A stretch of 64,000 nt of DNA from the NCBI GenBank assembly GCA_002816575.1, contig MUCI01000009.1, forward strand, positions 31,928 through 95,927. Direction: 5' to 3'. The notes under the pieces were generated by a model. The model worked only from the letters and a program-made list of their open reading frames with translations, did no database searches and was not told where the DNA came from. Below are positions 41,818 through 49,975 of the stretch, in pieces; the first letter of the stretch is position 1, and every line of letters begins with the position of its first letter. The DNA is from SAR202 cluster bacterium Casp-Chloro-G2 (GTDB lineage: Bacteria; Chloroflexota; Dehalococcoidia; Lucifugimonadales; UBA3495). Both the position numbers and the translations under genes were made by a program.

Positions 41818-42039
41818 TGCAGTCGTCCTAGGGATAAGACGGGACTCGACGTGGATCTATTCGTCTCAACCGACACCATCGCTTTCCACAAGGTCTGGAT
41901 GGGAATGGCATCTTTCGCCGAATGCGCCGATGCCAAGCTGATCGAATTGGACGGGTTGACCGCCCACGTTGCCGCCTTCCCGGCGTGGTTCAAATTAAGT
42001 GGCTTCTCCGGGGTGGAACCGGCGCTCGGCTCCGCCTAG
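41818..42039 (+). pseudogene. C-terminal remnant of an HxlR-type regulator (SCP2-like domain)
   Basis: The frame reads DVDLFVSTD, VWMGMASFAECADA, LIELDGLTAH and FPAWFKLSGF. This is the pattern of the SCP2-like C-terminal domain that follows the winged helix in many HxlR-family regulators, as I recall that family. The frame is open only from 41800, and mgtC ends at 41757, so there is no room for the DNA-binding half. It could instead be a stand-alone short protein from GTG 41851. The rest of 41758-42234 holds only an imperfect G+C-rich inverted repeat near 41760-41792. Confidence 0.6.
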
Positions 42040-42234
42040 GTCCGTCGGGTCCGACCGGCCCCTTGATTCTCAACGGGTACGATGGTGAGATTCCATACGT
42101 GTGGCAGGCGCAGTGGTAACGTGCTAAACTGGCGCATCACAAATATTCGCGTCTAGGCACATCCGTGTGCAAATCATGGGCGCGGCCTCGGGGCGCACCC
42201 TGAGCGTGCGCAACCTCAGGTAGAAGAGGTCTTT

Positions 42235-44439
42235 TTGCTCCGCATCTACAACACCTTGGCCAAACGCGTGGAAGAAATCCACCCCACCACCGCCGGACTC
42301 ATCCAGATGTACACCTGCGGCCCGACCGTGTACCGCGACGCCCACATCGGCAATATGCGGACCTATCTGATGGCCGACTGGGTGCGCCGCTCCCTGATCC
42401 ACAGCGGCCTTGAAGTTACCCACATCAAGAACATCACCGACGTTGGCCACATGCGCCAAGAGTTGGTCGAGGCCGGCGGCGACAAGATGCTGATGGCAGC
42501 CCTGGCCGAGGGCAAGACCGTCCAAGAGATCGCCGATATGTACGCCGGCCGGTTCTTCCGTGACGAGGCCCGCCTCAACATCATGGAAGCCACAGTGTTC
42601 CCCTGGGCCAGCCACCACATCCCCGAGATGGTCTCCATAGTGGAGTCTCTAGTGGCCAAGGGCCACGCCTATGAGAAGGGCGGCAACCTGTATTTCGACG
42701 TCCCTTCCTTCCCCGGCTACGGCAAGCTCTCCAACAACACCGGCTCGGACCTGCTGGAAGGCGTCCGGTCCGAGGCCGACCCGCTGAAGAGCGACCCCCG
42801 GGACTTCACCCTGTGGAAGGCCGCGGAACCGGGCCGCGACCTGAAATGGGATAGCCCTTGGGGGCCCGGTTTTCCCGGCTGGCACATCGAATGTTCAGCC
42901 ATGGCCTCCAAGTATCTGGGAGAAAGTTTCGACATCCACACGGGCGGCGTCGATAATATCTTCCCTCACCACGAAGACGAGATCGCCCAGAGCGAAGCTG
43001 CCTTCGGCAATCAACACGTTAATTACTGGATTCACGCCCAGCATCTGCTGGCCGACGGCGCCAAGATGGCCAAATCTGGCGGCAATGTCTTCCTCATCGA
43101 GGAGCTTATCGAGCGGGGTTTCTCTCCGCTGTCTTTCCGATACTTGTGTATGACGGTGCGGTACCGGCACCGAATGAACTTCACTTTCACATCGCTGAAA
43201 GCAGCGGAAAAAGCCCTGACCGGCCTTAGGCACCGGGTCTGGCTCTGGAGCCAGGAGCCGGAGGCAGGCGGCTACGAGGCCCAGATCGAAGAATACCGGC
43301 GGCGGTTCTGGGAGCATGTGGAGTCCGATCTGGACCTGCCCAGCGCTCTGGCCATGACCTGGGAAATGGTCCGCTCTGAGCTGCCGGGCCGCGCCAAGAT
43401 GGCCCTGCTGCTGGAGTTTGACCAGATGTTTGGCCTAGACCTGGACAAGGCCCCCGATGAGAACTTGGTGGCGCCGGACGTCACCGCTACCCTGACCGCC
43501 CGTGGCGAACACCGGGAGAAGGCCGATTACTCCGCCGCGGACACCATTCGGGGTCAGCTGGCCACAGGCGGGTACGTGGTGCAGGACACGCCCAACGGAA
43601 CGCTAGCCCGCCCCAAGACTCCCCTGGAGTTACGGCAGGACAAATGGGTGTCGGTATCGTCGTCGCGGGAGGTGGAGTCCTACCTGAATGAACCAGCCGA
43701 CCTGGATTTCACATTCATCTTGAACGCCTACGGATACCCCGGCGACGTCAAACGTTGTATCGAGAGCATGCTGACCCACGCCGGAGACCACTCGGTTGAG
43801 GCCATCGTCATCGACAATGGTTCCACCGACGGTACGGGCGAACTCCTTGAGGAGATGCAGGGTGAGCATTCCAATCTTCGAGTGGTCCACTGCGACCACG
43901 TGATCGGAGACGCGGCCAGCAAGAATATCGGACTGATGCAGAGCCGTGGCCGCAACATCGTGGTCATGGACGGCTCGGCAGAGATCACCGGAGATATCCT
44001 CAGCTCCATAGCCCAGAAGCTGGACGATCCTACCGTGGGCATCTTCGGCCCCTGGGGACTCAGTACCGGCGACATGCAGCATTTCCACGAAGAAGTCGAG
44101 GACGGCGACGCCGATGCCATGCAGGCCTATTGCATGGCCTTTCGCCGCGAATCCGTGAACACCGTTGGGCTGATGCGGGAGTGCTTCCGGTTCTACCGCA
44201 ACTTGGACATCGACTACTGCTTCCAGTTCAAGGACAAAGGCTACAGGGTGGTGGCCGATTCCTCGCTGCCCCTGGTGCGGCACGAACACCGCCAGTGGAC
44301 CGAGTTGGACGACAACCAGCGCGACGAGCTAAGCCGGAAGAATTTTGGCCGATTCCTGAAGCGCTGGGGCAACCGGCCCGACCTGTTGATCGCCGCCGAC
44401 GCCGTTGGGTTCGAGAACCAGCAAAGGTTCCATCACTAA
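42235..44439 (+). CDS. cysS: Cysteinyl-tRNA synthetase fused to a glycosyltransferase family 2 domain
   Basis: A continuous 734-residue frame from TTG 42235 (GAGG upstream). Residues 1 to about 465 are a complete CysRS: HIGN at 37-40, KMAKS at 277-281, and zinc ligands Cys28, Cys220, His245 and Glu249 with the same spacing as in Escherichia coli CysRS. The helical tail includes ADTIRGQLATGGYVVQDTPNGT. From about 489 to the end is a GT-A-like domain: FILNAYGYPGDVKRCIESML, AIVIDNGSTDGT, AASKNIGLMQSRG, then VMDGS where GT2 enzymes have DxD. No stop or frameshift separates them. CysRS activity is very likely; what the second domain does is unknown. Confidence 0.92.
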   Translation: MLRIYNTLAKRVEEIHPTTAGLIQMYTCGPTVYRDAHIGNMRTYLMADWVRRSLIHSGLEVTHIKNITDVGHMRQELVEAGGDKMLMAALAEGKTVQEIADMYAGRFFRDEARLNIMEATVFPWASHHIPEMVSIVESLVAKGHAYEKGGNLYFDVPSFPGYGKLSNNTGSDLLEGVRSEADPLKSDPRDFTLWKAAEPGRDLKWDSPWGPGFPGWHIECSAMASKYLGESFDIHTGGVDNIFPHHEDEIAQSEAAFGNQHVNYWIHAQHLLADGAKMAKSGGNVFLIEELIERGFSPLSFRYLCMTVRYRHRMNFTFTSLKAAEKALTGLRHRVWLWSQEPEAGGYEAQIEEYRRRFWEHVESDLDLPSALAMTWEMVRSELPGRAKMALLLEFDQMFGLDLDKAPDENLVAPDVTATLTARGEHREKADYSAADTIRGQLATGGYVVQDTPNGTLARPKTPLELRQDKWVSVSSSREVESYLNEPADLDFTFILNAYGYPGDVKRCIESMLTHAGDHSVEAIVIDNGSTDGTGELLEEMQGEHSNLRVVHCDHVIGDAASKNIGLMQSRGRNIVVMDGSAEITGDILSSIAQKLDDPTVGIFGPWGLSTGDMQHFHEEVEDGDADAMQAYCMAFRRESVNTVGLMRECFRFYRNLDIDYCFQFKDKGYRVVADSSLPLVRHEHRQWTELDDNQRDELSRKNFGRFLKRWGNRPDLLIAADAVGFENQQRFHH

Positions 44440-44905
44440 ACCGGGGGAAAGAAGCGGTGGCCTGGCAACCGCCGATTTGGTACCGCTGATCGGACGTGCT
44501 CGCCCGGTTTTCAGAGATACTGGCGGTGCCCGCCAGGCCCTCCAACCCTCTCCCGCTCCCGGTGGCAGCGCGGCTTCAGCCGGATCCCTCCGCTCTTCTT
44601 GCACCACCCCCTTTGATAGTCTCGTCCGGATACTATCGGCTTGAAAGGGTTTTTACATAACGAAAAAGATTTGCATCCGGCGAATAGGTTAGAATCCTAT
44701 CGTTCACGTGGCCGCCGATCGATTGGCCACAACACCTTCTTGGGAAGTTGATTGCCACTCTGACATGCGATATTCCGCTCGGTTCATTATCCAATTCTCA
44801 TTCTTGACGCCCTGCCTGGCCGATGCTAGATTCCGTTGGGATTCGACACAGGATCTCCTGGTTCCTCGCACCGCCCGCCGCGCCGTCCATCGGGGCGATT
44901 AGCCG
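44440..44905. other. Intergenic region upstream of meaB
   Basis: 466 nt without a convincing gene. A plus-strand promoter-like pair TTGACG (44804-44809), 17-bp spacer, TAGATT (44827-44832) lies 74 nt ahead of meaB. The stretch 44630-44700 is A+T-rich compared with its surroundings. I see no terminator with a clear T-run after the cysS fusion gene. Confidence 0.4.
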
Positions 44906-45871
44906 ATGTCTGAAATAGCAGAAAAACTACTGGCTGGCGAGCAACGGGCATTATCACGATTGATCACCATGTTGGAGCGGGGAGACCCAGCTGCCGCCGA
45001 GGCGATGAAGGCGATCGACCAGCATACCGGAAGGGCTTACACGGTGGGAATCACCGGTCCTCCCGGAGCAGGAAAGAGCACCATCGTGGACCAACTGACT
45101 AAGTTGGTGCGCGAGACCGGCTCTAAGGTCAGCATCATCGCCGTTGACCCCACCAGCCCCTTTAGTGGCGGCGCCATATTGGGCGACCGCATCAGGATGC
45201 AGCGCCACTATCTGGATCCCGGGGTGTTTATCCGCAGCGTGGCCACTCGTGGCCAAACGGGCGGGTTGCCTCGAATCGTAAAAAGTATGGTCCGGGCTTT
45301 GGATGCCGCCGGAAGCGACCTGATAATCGTCGAGACCGTGGGTGTCGGCCAGACCGAACTAGGCATAATCAGCGTGGCCGACACGGTGTTGGTGGCGCTG
45401 AATCCCGAATCGGGAGACGCGATTCAAACCTTGAAGGCGGGGGTAATGGAGATTGCCGACGTTTTCGTGGTTAATAAGGCGGACCGGGACGGAGCGAACC
45501 AGATGGCAGCCGCCATCACCGGCATGCTTCATCTAGCCGCCAGCAGGCCCGAGTGGAGCCCCCCTGTTGTGTTGACGACCGCTAATACCGGTCAGGGAAT
45601 CGAGGACCTCTGGGTGAATATACAAAGTCACCGTGAGTTTCAAATCGCAAACGGCAGTCTCGACGAGCGCCGTGGGAGGCAGCGCAAAGGGGAATTCTTG
45701 GAGGCCGTGGAAGAGGTGCTGGCGCAGCGCCTTCGCGAGAAGGTGAAAAGCGACCCTGACCTGAGCGCTACATTGGAAAAAGTGGCCGCCAAAACGACCG
45801 ATCCCTACTCCGCGGCATTGGAGTATCTGGGGTCCGGCTCGTTCTCGTCAGACTGGCTAAACGCACGATAG
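44906..45871 (+). CDS. meaB: MeaB/ArgK-family G3E GTPase, methylmalonyl-CoA mutase chaperone
   Basis: A 321-residue GTPase. Walker A GITGPPGAGKST near residue 50, VDPTSPFSGGAILGDRIRM (switch I), ETVGVGQTE (switch III-like segment) and NKADRDG. MeaB guards and reloads the adenosylcobalamin cofactor of methylmalonyl-CoA mutase. The mutase genes are not in this window, but the B12 production genes elsewhere in it fit a B12-using cell. ATG at 44906; no strong Shine-Dalgarno seen. Confidence 0.93.
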   Translation: MSEIAEKLLAGEQRALSRLITMLERGDPAAAEAMKAIDQHTGRAYTVGITGPPGAGKSTIVDQLTKLVRETGSKVSIIAVDPTSPFSGGAILGDRIRMQRHYLDPGVFIRSVATRGQTGGLPRIVKSMVRALDAAGSDLIIVETVGVGQTELGIISVADTVLVALNPESGDAIQTLKAGVMEIADVFVVNKADRDGANQMAAAITGMLHLAASRPEWSPPVVLTTANTGQGIEDLWVNIQSHREFQIANGSLDERRGRQRKGEFLEAVEEVLAQRLREKVKSDPDLSATLEKVAAKTTDPYSAALEYLGSGSFSSDWLNAR

Positions 45872-45996
45872 GCGGACGCGCCTACCGTTCGGCAGACCGA
45901 CTCCACAGGTGCTCTGGCAACCGCGAACATGGGGAAACACACGCCTTTGGGTGGGCGGGGAAATACATATCCGATTCACGGAAGTGGAGATTCTTA

Positions 45997-46635
45997 ATGT
46001 CAATTCTTGGTATTAATCTAAGGGCTTCTCAAAAGAAGCCCTCTTCGGCGGCGGTATTAGATTCCGACTCCCACCTGAGCGAACTTGGAAGTTTCTACGA
46101 CGACGAAGAATTCACAGAGTTGGTAGACCGGGTCCAGCCGGTCCTCATCGCCATCGGAGCACCTCTGAATCTACCTTCGGGCTTCTGCTGCCTGGACCAG
46201 TCGTGTGATTGCCATTTCTCGGTGCCAAACCGGAAGGGGCGATTGCTCGAGTTGGAATTGGCCAAGATGGGAATCAGTTGCTTCTACACCAACAAAGGTT
46301 CCATCATCAGAGACCTCATCTACCGCGGGATCCACCTTAGCAAAGACCTCAGGGCGGCGGGACACAACGTGATAGAGGTCTACCCTCATGCCACAAAGAT
46401 GGTGCTCTTTGGCGATAAGGTACCACCGAAGAATAGCTCGGCAAGCATCAGTTACATGATTGACCATCTGGCCCCCTTAGTCTCGGGAATGGAACGTCAC
46501 ACCGACGACCTGGACCGGAACACCTGCGACGCGATCATCAACGCCTACACCGGGCAACTACACGCCCAGTCCAACACCGATGTGCTGGGCGACCCGGAAG
46601 AGGGGATACTGGTACTGCCCAAGCTCCCCACGTAA
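45997..46635 (+). CDS. DUF429 family protein with altered acidic residues
   Basis: A 212-residue protein of the DUF429 family, predicted RNase H-like nucleases. The general pattern GIxL...IxAPLxLP...LxxxGxxVxEVYPHATK...DxxDAxxxAY is kept. The first acidic residue (GID in the family) is GINL here and the second (IDAPL) is IGAPL, while DRNTCDAIINAYTG keeps its Asp. So the presumed metal site looks damaged. A 9-bp hairpin AGGGCTTCT/AGAAGCCCT with a 4-nt loop (46021-46042) lies inside the coding start. GTGGAG precedes the ATG. Confidence 0.78.
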   Translation: MSILGINLRASQKKPSSAAVLDSDSHLSELGSFYDDEEFTELVDRVQPVLIAIGAPLNLPSGFCCLDQSCDCHFSVPNRKGRLLELELAKMGISCFYTNKGSIIRDLIYRGIHLSKDLRAAGHNVIEVYPHATKMVLFGDKVPPKNSSASISYMIDHLAPLVSGMERHTDDLDRNTCDAIINAYTGQLHAQSNTDVLGDPEEGILVLPKLPT

Positions 46636-46669
46636 CCGGGGGAACCGGACCCCTGAAATTGCCTGCCTA

Positions 46670-46720
46670 GAGGCCCATAACCGGATACACCCATCCGGTT
46701 ATGGGCCTCATTTTATATCC
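46670..46720 (+). terminator. Long-stem intrinsic terminator
   Basis: A perfect 17-bp stem (46670-46686 with 46693-46709, six-nt loop ACACCC) followed by ATTTTATAT. It ends the meaB/DUF429 transcript and isolates hpf. The stem is unusually long for a simple terminator. Confidence 0.85.
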
Positions 46721-46867
46721 GGCTATATCCGGGCCAAGCGGGAAATGGGGCCGGATGGCCCTAAACATCAGGGCGCATTGAAGGTTGCCGCTGGATGTTG
46801 GTGATTCTATGCTGAGGTGAGAATAGGTTAGACAAACAAGGCTGAATCCAAAAACGGAGGTGTGGAT

Positions 46868-47470
46868 TTGGAGCTGCAGATATACGGACGCAACCTTGAG
46901 ATTAACGACCAGATCCGTGAGCATGTGGAGACCAAACTGGGCCAGATCGACCGTCATCTTCCAGGAATATCGACAGCAACGGTGGAATTGGCCCTCGAGC
47001 CCACCCGCTCGAGCAATGACCGGGTGGTGGCCCAAGTAAGCCTGCACGTCGGTGGGACCCTGCTCCGGGCCCAGCAGAGGGCCGCGAACACCAAAGCCGC
47101 CATAAACTCCGTGGCCAAGGCTTTGGACCAGCAGATCAACCGCTACAAGAGCCATGCCTACCGCAGCGAGCGCAACCGGCGGCATAGCCGTGGCGCGGAC
47201 GAGAGGCTCGAAGATTCTTATATCCCCGGCGGCGTGGCTGAGGACGGAGCCATAGCCGGCACGGCGTTGGCGGATGCCAAGAGCATTGACGGGGAGATCG
47301 TGCGGGTGAAGGAATTTGTGATGGACCCCACCAGCGTGGAGGAAGCCGCCGTTCAGATGCAGTTTCTAGGACACTCTTTCTATATGTTCCTAGACTCAGA
47401 ATCAAACAAACACTGTGTTCTGTACCTGCGGGGAGACGGGAATTACGGCCTGATACAACCGAAGTCCTAA
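46868..47470 (+). CDS. hpf: Ribosome hibernation-promoting factor, long form
   Basis: A 200-residue protein. Start set at TTG 46868, seven nt after GGAGG (46856-46860); an in-frame GTG at 46862 is too close to it. The N-terminal domain (LELQIYGRNLEINDQIREHVETKLGQID) binds the 30S decoding centre; the C-terminal about 60 residues (IVRVKEFVMDPTSVEEAAVQMQFLGHSFYMFLD) dimerise 70S ribosomes into 100S particles. A Ser/Arg-rich linker joins them. Usually induced in stationary phase. Confidence 0.95.
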   Translation: MELQIYGRNLEINDQIREHVETKLGQIDRHLPGISTATVELALEPTRSSNDRVVAQVSLHVGGTLLRAQQRAANTKAAINSVAKALDQQINRYKSHAYRSERNRRHSRGADERLEDSYIPGGVAEDGAIAGTALADAKSIDGEIVRVKEFVMDPTSVEEAAVQMQFLGHSFYMFLDSESNKHCVLYLRGDGNYGLIQPKS

Positions 47471-47501
47471 ACGTTCCGGGAGCGACGGGCAAGCAAAGAC
47501 A

Positions 47502-47548
47502 AGAAGGGCATTCTCACCCGGAGATACTCGCGGGAAGGATGCCCTTCT
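47502..47548. terminator. Bidirectional terminator-like hairpin between hpf and the SPFH gene
   Basis: AGAAGGGCAT (47502-47511) pairs with ATGCCCTTCT (47539-47548); an inner CCCG/CGGG stem lies within the loop. It sits between two convergent genes. T-rich tracts flank it on the minus-strand reading only (TTCTTGTCTTTG). Confidence 0.6.
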
Positions 47549-47600
47549 AAATCTCGTCAAGATGGGCCGGGCCATGACCCGGCCCATCAATAAGACTGGC

Positions 47601-48470
47601 CTAGTTGCTTTTGTCGTCTCCGTTGCCGCTGTGGCCGCTTCCCATGCCCAGGAAGTTGCCCAGCAGGGACGTGAATTCCATGGGGAATATCCACTTGGTT
47701 GAGGCACTGTTTCCCATGGATTTCAGCGTCTCGAAGTATTGCAGGCTCATGGTGCGCCCGTCAGCGCTTGAAGCAACGGCGTTAATGCGCTCCAGCGCCT
47801 CGCTGAAACCCATGGCTCTAAGCACGGCCGCCTGCTGTTCGCCCTCGGCCTTGAGGATCTCTGCTTGCCGTTCGCCTTCCGCTGAGAGGATCGCCGCCTG
47901 TTTCTCGCCCTCCGCCACGTTGATCTGCGACTGTCGCGCACCCTCGGACTCGGTGATCTCGGCGGTCTTGATAGCCGCGGCCGACTTCTCCCGCTCCATG
48001 GCCGCCTTCACTCCGGGAGGCGGGTCGATCTCGTTGATCTCCACCTGGGAGATCTTGACGCCCCAACGCTCGGTGACCTCGTCCATGCGCACCTGGAGCG
48101 CGTCCCTGATCCGTTCCCGTTCGGCCAGGGCATCGGACAGCGTGGTGGAACCGATCACGGCCCTTAATGTGGCGAACGCCAGGTTTATCACGGCCAGTTC
48201 AAAGTTCTGGACCTCCAGCACGGCGCGCTCGGCGTACTCCTCCATCACCCGGTAGTAGATGACAAAGTCCATGTCCACCACCACGTTGTCGGCGGTGATG
48301 TATTTCTGGGTCGGCACCCTGGTGACCCTTTCCCTCAGGTCGACCTTGGTCCCGTGAAAGATCACTGGCAACAAGAAATGCAGTCCCGACCGCCGGGTCC
48401 CGACGAAGGTGCCGAACTTCTGCACGACCATTCGTTGGTATTGCTGTACCATAATCAGTCCGAATGCCAT
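47601..48470 (-). CDS. SPFH/band 7 (stomatin-like slipin) protein
   Basis: A 289-residue SPFH-domain protein. N-terminal short hydrophobic AFGLIMVQQYQRMVVQKFGTFVG, then LREVTR-like LRERVTRVPTQKYITADNVVVDMDFVIYYRV and a charged coiled coil rich in AEGEKQAAILSAEGERQAEIL repeats (about residues 180-215). These proteins oligomerise on the membrane and pair with NfeD, which is encoded 33 nt upstream on the same strand. C-terminus is Gly/Asn-rich. Confidence 0.94.
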   Translation of the reverse strand: MAFGLIMVQQYQRMVVQKFGTFVGTRRSGLHFLLPVIFHGTKVDLRERVTRVPTQKYITADNVVVDMDFVIYYRVMEEYAERAVLEVQNFELAVINLAFATLRAVIGSTTLSDALAERERIRDALQVRMDEVTERWGVKISQVEINEIDPPPGVKAAMEREKSAAAIKTAEITESEGARQSQINVAEGEKQAAILSAEGERQAEILKAEGEQQAAVLRAMGFSEALERINAVASSADGRTMSLQYFETLKSMGNSASTKWIFPMEFTSLLGNFLGMGSGHSGNGDDKSN

Positions 48471-48503
48471 TTGACCCTCCCGACTAACTGTTTCCCAGAT
48501 ATG

Positions 48504-49883
48504 TTACGAGATGTTCTGATTTGTTGGATCTATCTGCCGGAAAACCGTCAATATCAGGCCATCGACACGCCTAACCTCGATCGGCTCTCCAATTGAAATC
48601 ACACTACCATCTTCACTGATAGCTGTCCATGTTTCGTTTCCCACCAGGACCACGCCCCTCGGGTCCAGGTCGCCGGTAACAATCCCCGATGCCCCGGTCA
48701 GGACCCGGTCCTTCTCAATGGGGCCTTGCTTCCGAGACTGGTATCCCTGCACCACCACATATACCAATGCCAGGCCGATCACGCCGCCCGTGCCCGCCAG
48801 CAGCCACCGGTTGACTGAGATCGATGGCAGGGTTGGCGAAGCGTCACCAAACTGAGTAAATAGGAGCAGGCCGCCGACCACCAGACTGACGATCGCGCCG
48901 ACCGCCAGGATTCCTATCCCGGCCACGGCGACTTCCAAGGCTGCCAGCGCCACGGCCAGCAGAACGAACACCACTCCGGCCCAGTTGACCGGCAGATTTC
49001 CCAGCGCCAAGAATGCCAGCAGCAGGCAGATGACCCCTACCACGCCCGGTGCCACCAGTCCGGGGTTGAACAATTCCACTACGATTCCCAGGCCGCCGAC
49101 CGTAAGCAGGATGAAGGACACGTTGGGGTCGGAGATGAACTCTAAGAAGTGCTCCAAAACGCTCTTCCCGAAGGTCCTGACCTCCAGGCCATTCGTTTCG
49201 AGTACCACCATGCCTTCGAAAGTTTCCGTTCGGCGGCCGTCCAGTTGGGCCAACAGGTCGTCTAGGTCGTCAGCGATGTAGTCCACCACGTTGTCCGCCA
49301 GCGCCTCCTGGGCCGTGAAAGAGGCCGCGGACCGCACCGTTTCCTCCAGTTTGTCTTGGTTTCGGCCCCGAGTTTGAGCGATGCTTCTGATGAGCGCGGC
49401 GGCATCATTCTCAACCTTGCTGGCCAGGGTGTCGCCCAGGTCCTCTCCGGTGCTGGAGACGGGGGTCGCCGCTCCGATATTCGTCCCGGGCGCCATCACC
49501 GCGAAATGACCCGCCGCCGTGATGAATGTGCCTGCCGAACCGGCCCTGGCGCCTTGTGGCGATACGAACACGGCCACGGGGACCGGCGACTCCAACAGCA
49601 ATTCCACGATCTCCCGGGTGGATTCGAGCAGTCCTCCCGGGGTGTCCAGTTGGATGACCAGCAGGGTTGCGCCGTCCTGATCAGCCTGTTCAATGGCCCT
49701 GGCGATGAACCGTTCCTTGACCGGGTTGATGATGCCGTCAACCGTCATGACCAGTGCGTGGGGGCCGCGTGGGGTTTGGGCGTGGGCCAATAGCGGCCCC
49801 ATTAAGCCGGTAAACACCAGGCTTAATGATAGAAGAGCGAAGAAGAGACGGACGACCCGGAGCCGTTGGTTCATACGGTCCAC
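48504..49883 (-). CDS. nfeD: NfeD-family membrane serine protease, long form
   Basis: A 459-residue protein: signal/anchor helix (residues 12-35), ClpP-like protease domain, four or five membrane helices (about 235-355) and a C-terminal OB-fold (ASGIVTGDLDPRGVVLVGNETWTAIS). The Ser-Lys dyad of NfeD proteases is visible: Ser in ARAGSAGTF and Lys in TLASKVEND. Long-form NfeD with an adjacent slipin is a conserved pair thought to process membrane-bound slipin. The SPFH gene starts 33 nt after its stop. Confidence 0.94.
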   Translation of the reverse strand: MDRMNQRLRVVRLFFALLSLSLVFTGLMGPLLAHAQTPRGPHALVMTVDGIINPVKERFIARAIEQADQDGATLLVIQLDTPGGLLESTREIVELLLESPVPVAVFVSPQGARAGSAGTFITAAGHFAVMAPGTNIGAATPVSSTGEDLGDTLASKVENDAAALIRSIAQTRGRNQDKLEETVRSAASFTAQEALADNVVDYIADDLDDLLAQLDGRRTETFEGMVVLETNGLEVRTFGKSVLEHFLEFISDPNVSFILLTVGGLGIVVELFNPGLVAPGVVGVICLLLAFLALGNLPVNWAGVVFVLLAVALAALEVAVAGIGILAVGAIVSLVVGGLLLFTQFGDASPTLPSISVNRWLLAGTGGVIGLALVYVVVQGYQSRKQGPIEKDRVLTGASGIVTGDLDPRGVVLVGNETWTAISEDGSVISIGEPIEVRRVDGLILTVFRQIDPTNQNIS

Positions 49884-49975
49884 CGCCTATATTTGGGGCA
49901 CTGGGGCAGAAGAGTCCTGGTCTAGTCCGGCATCCAAGTGCAGACCAACCGGAAGGGTATCAGACCGGGAGGGTA

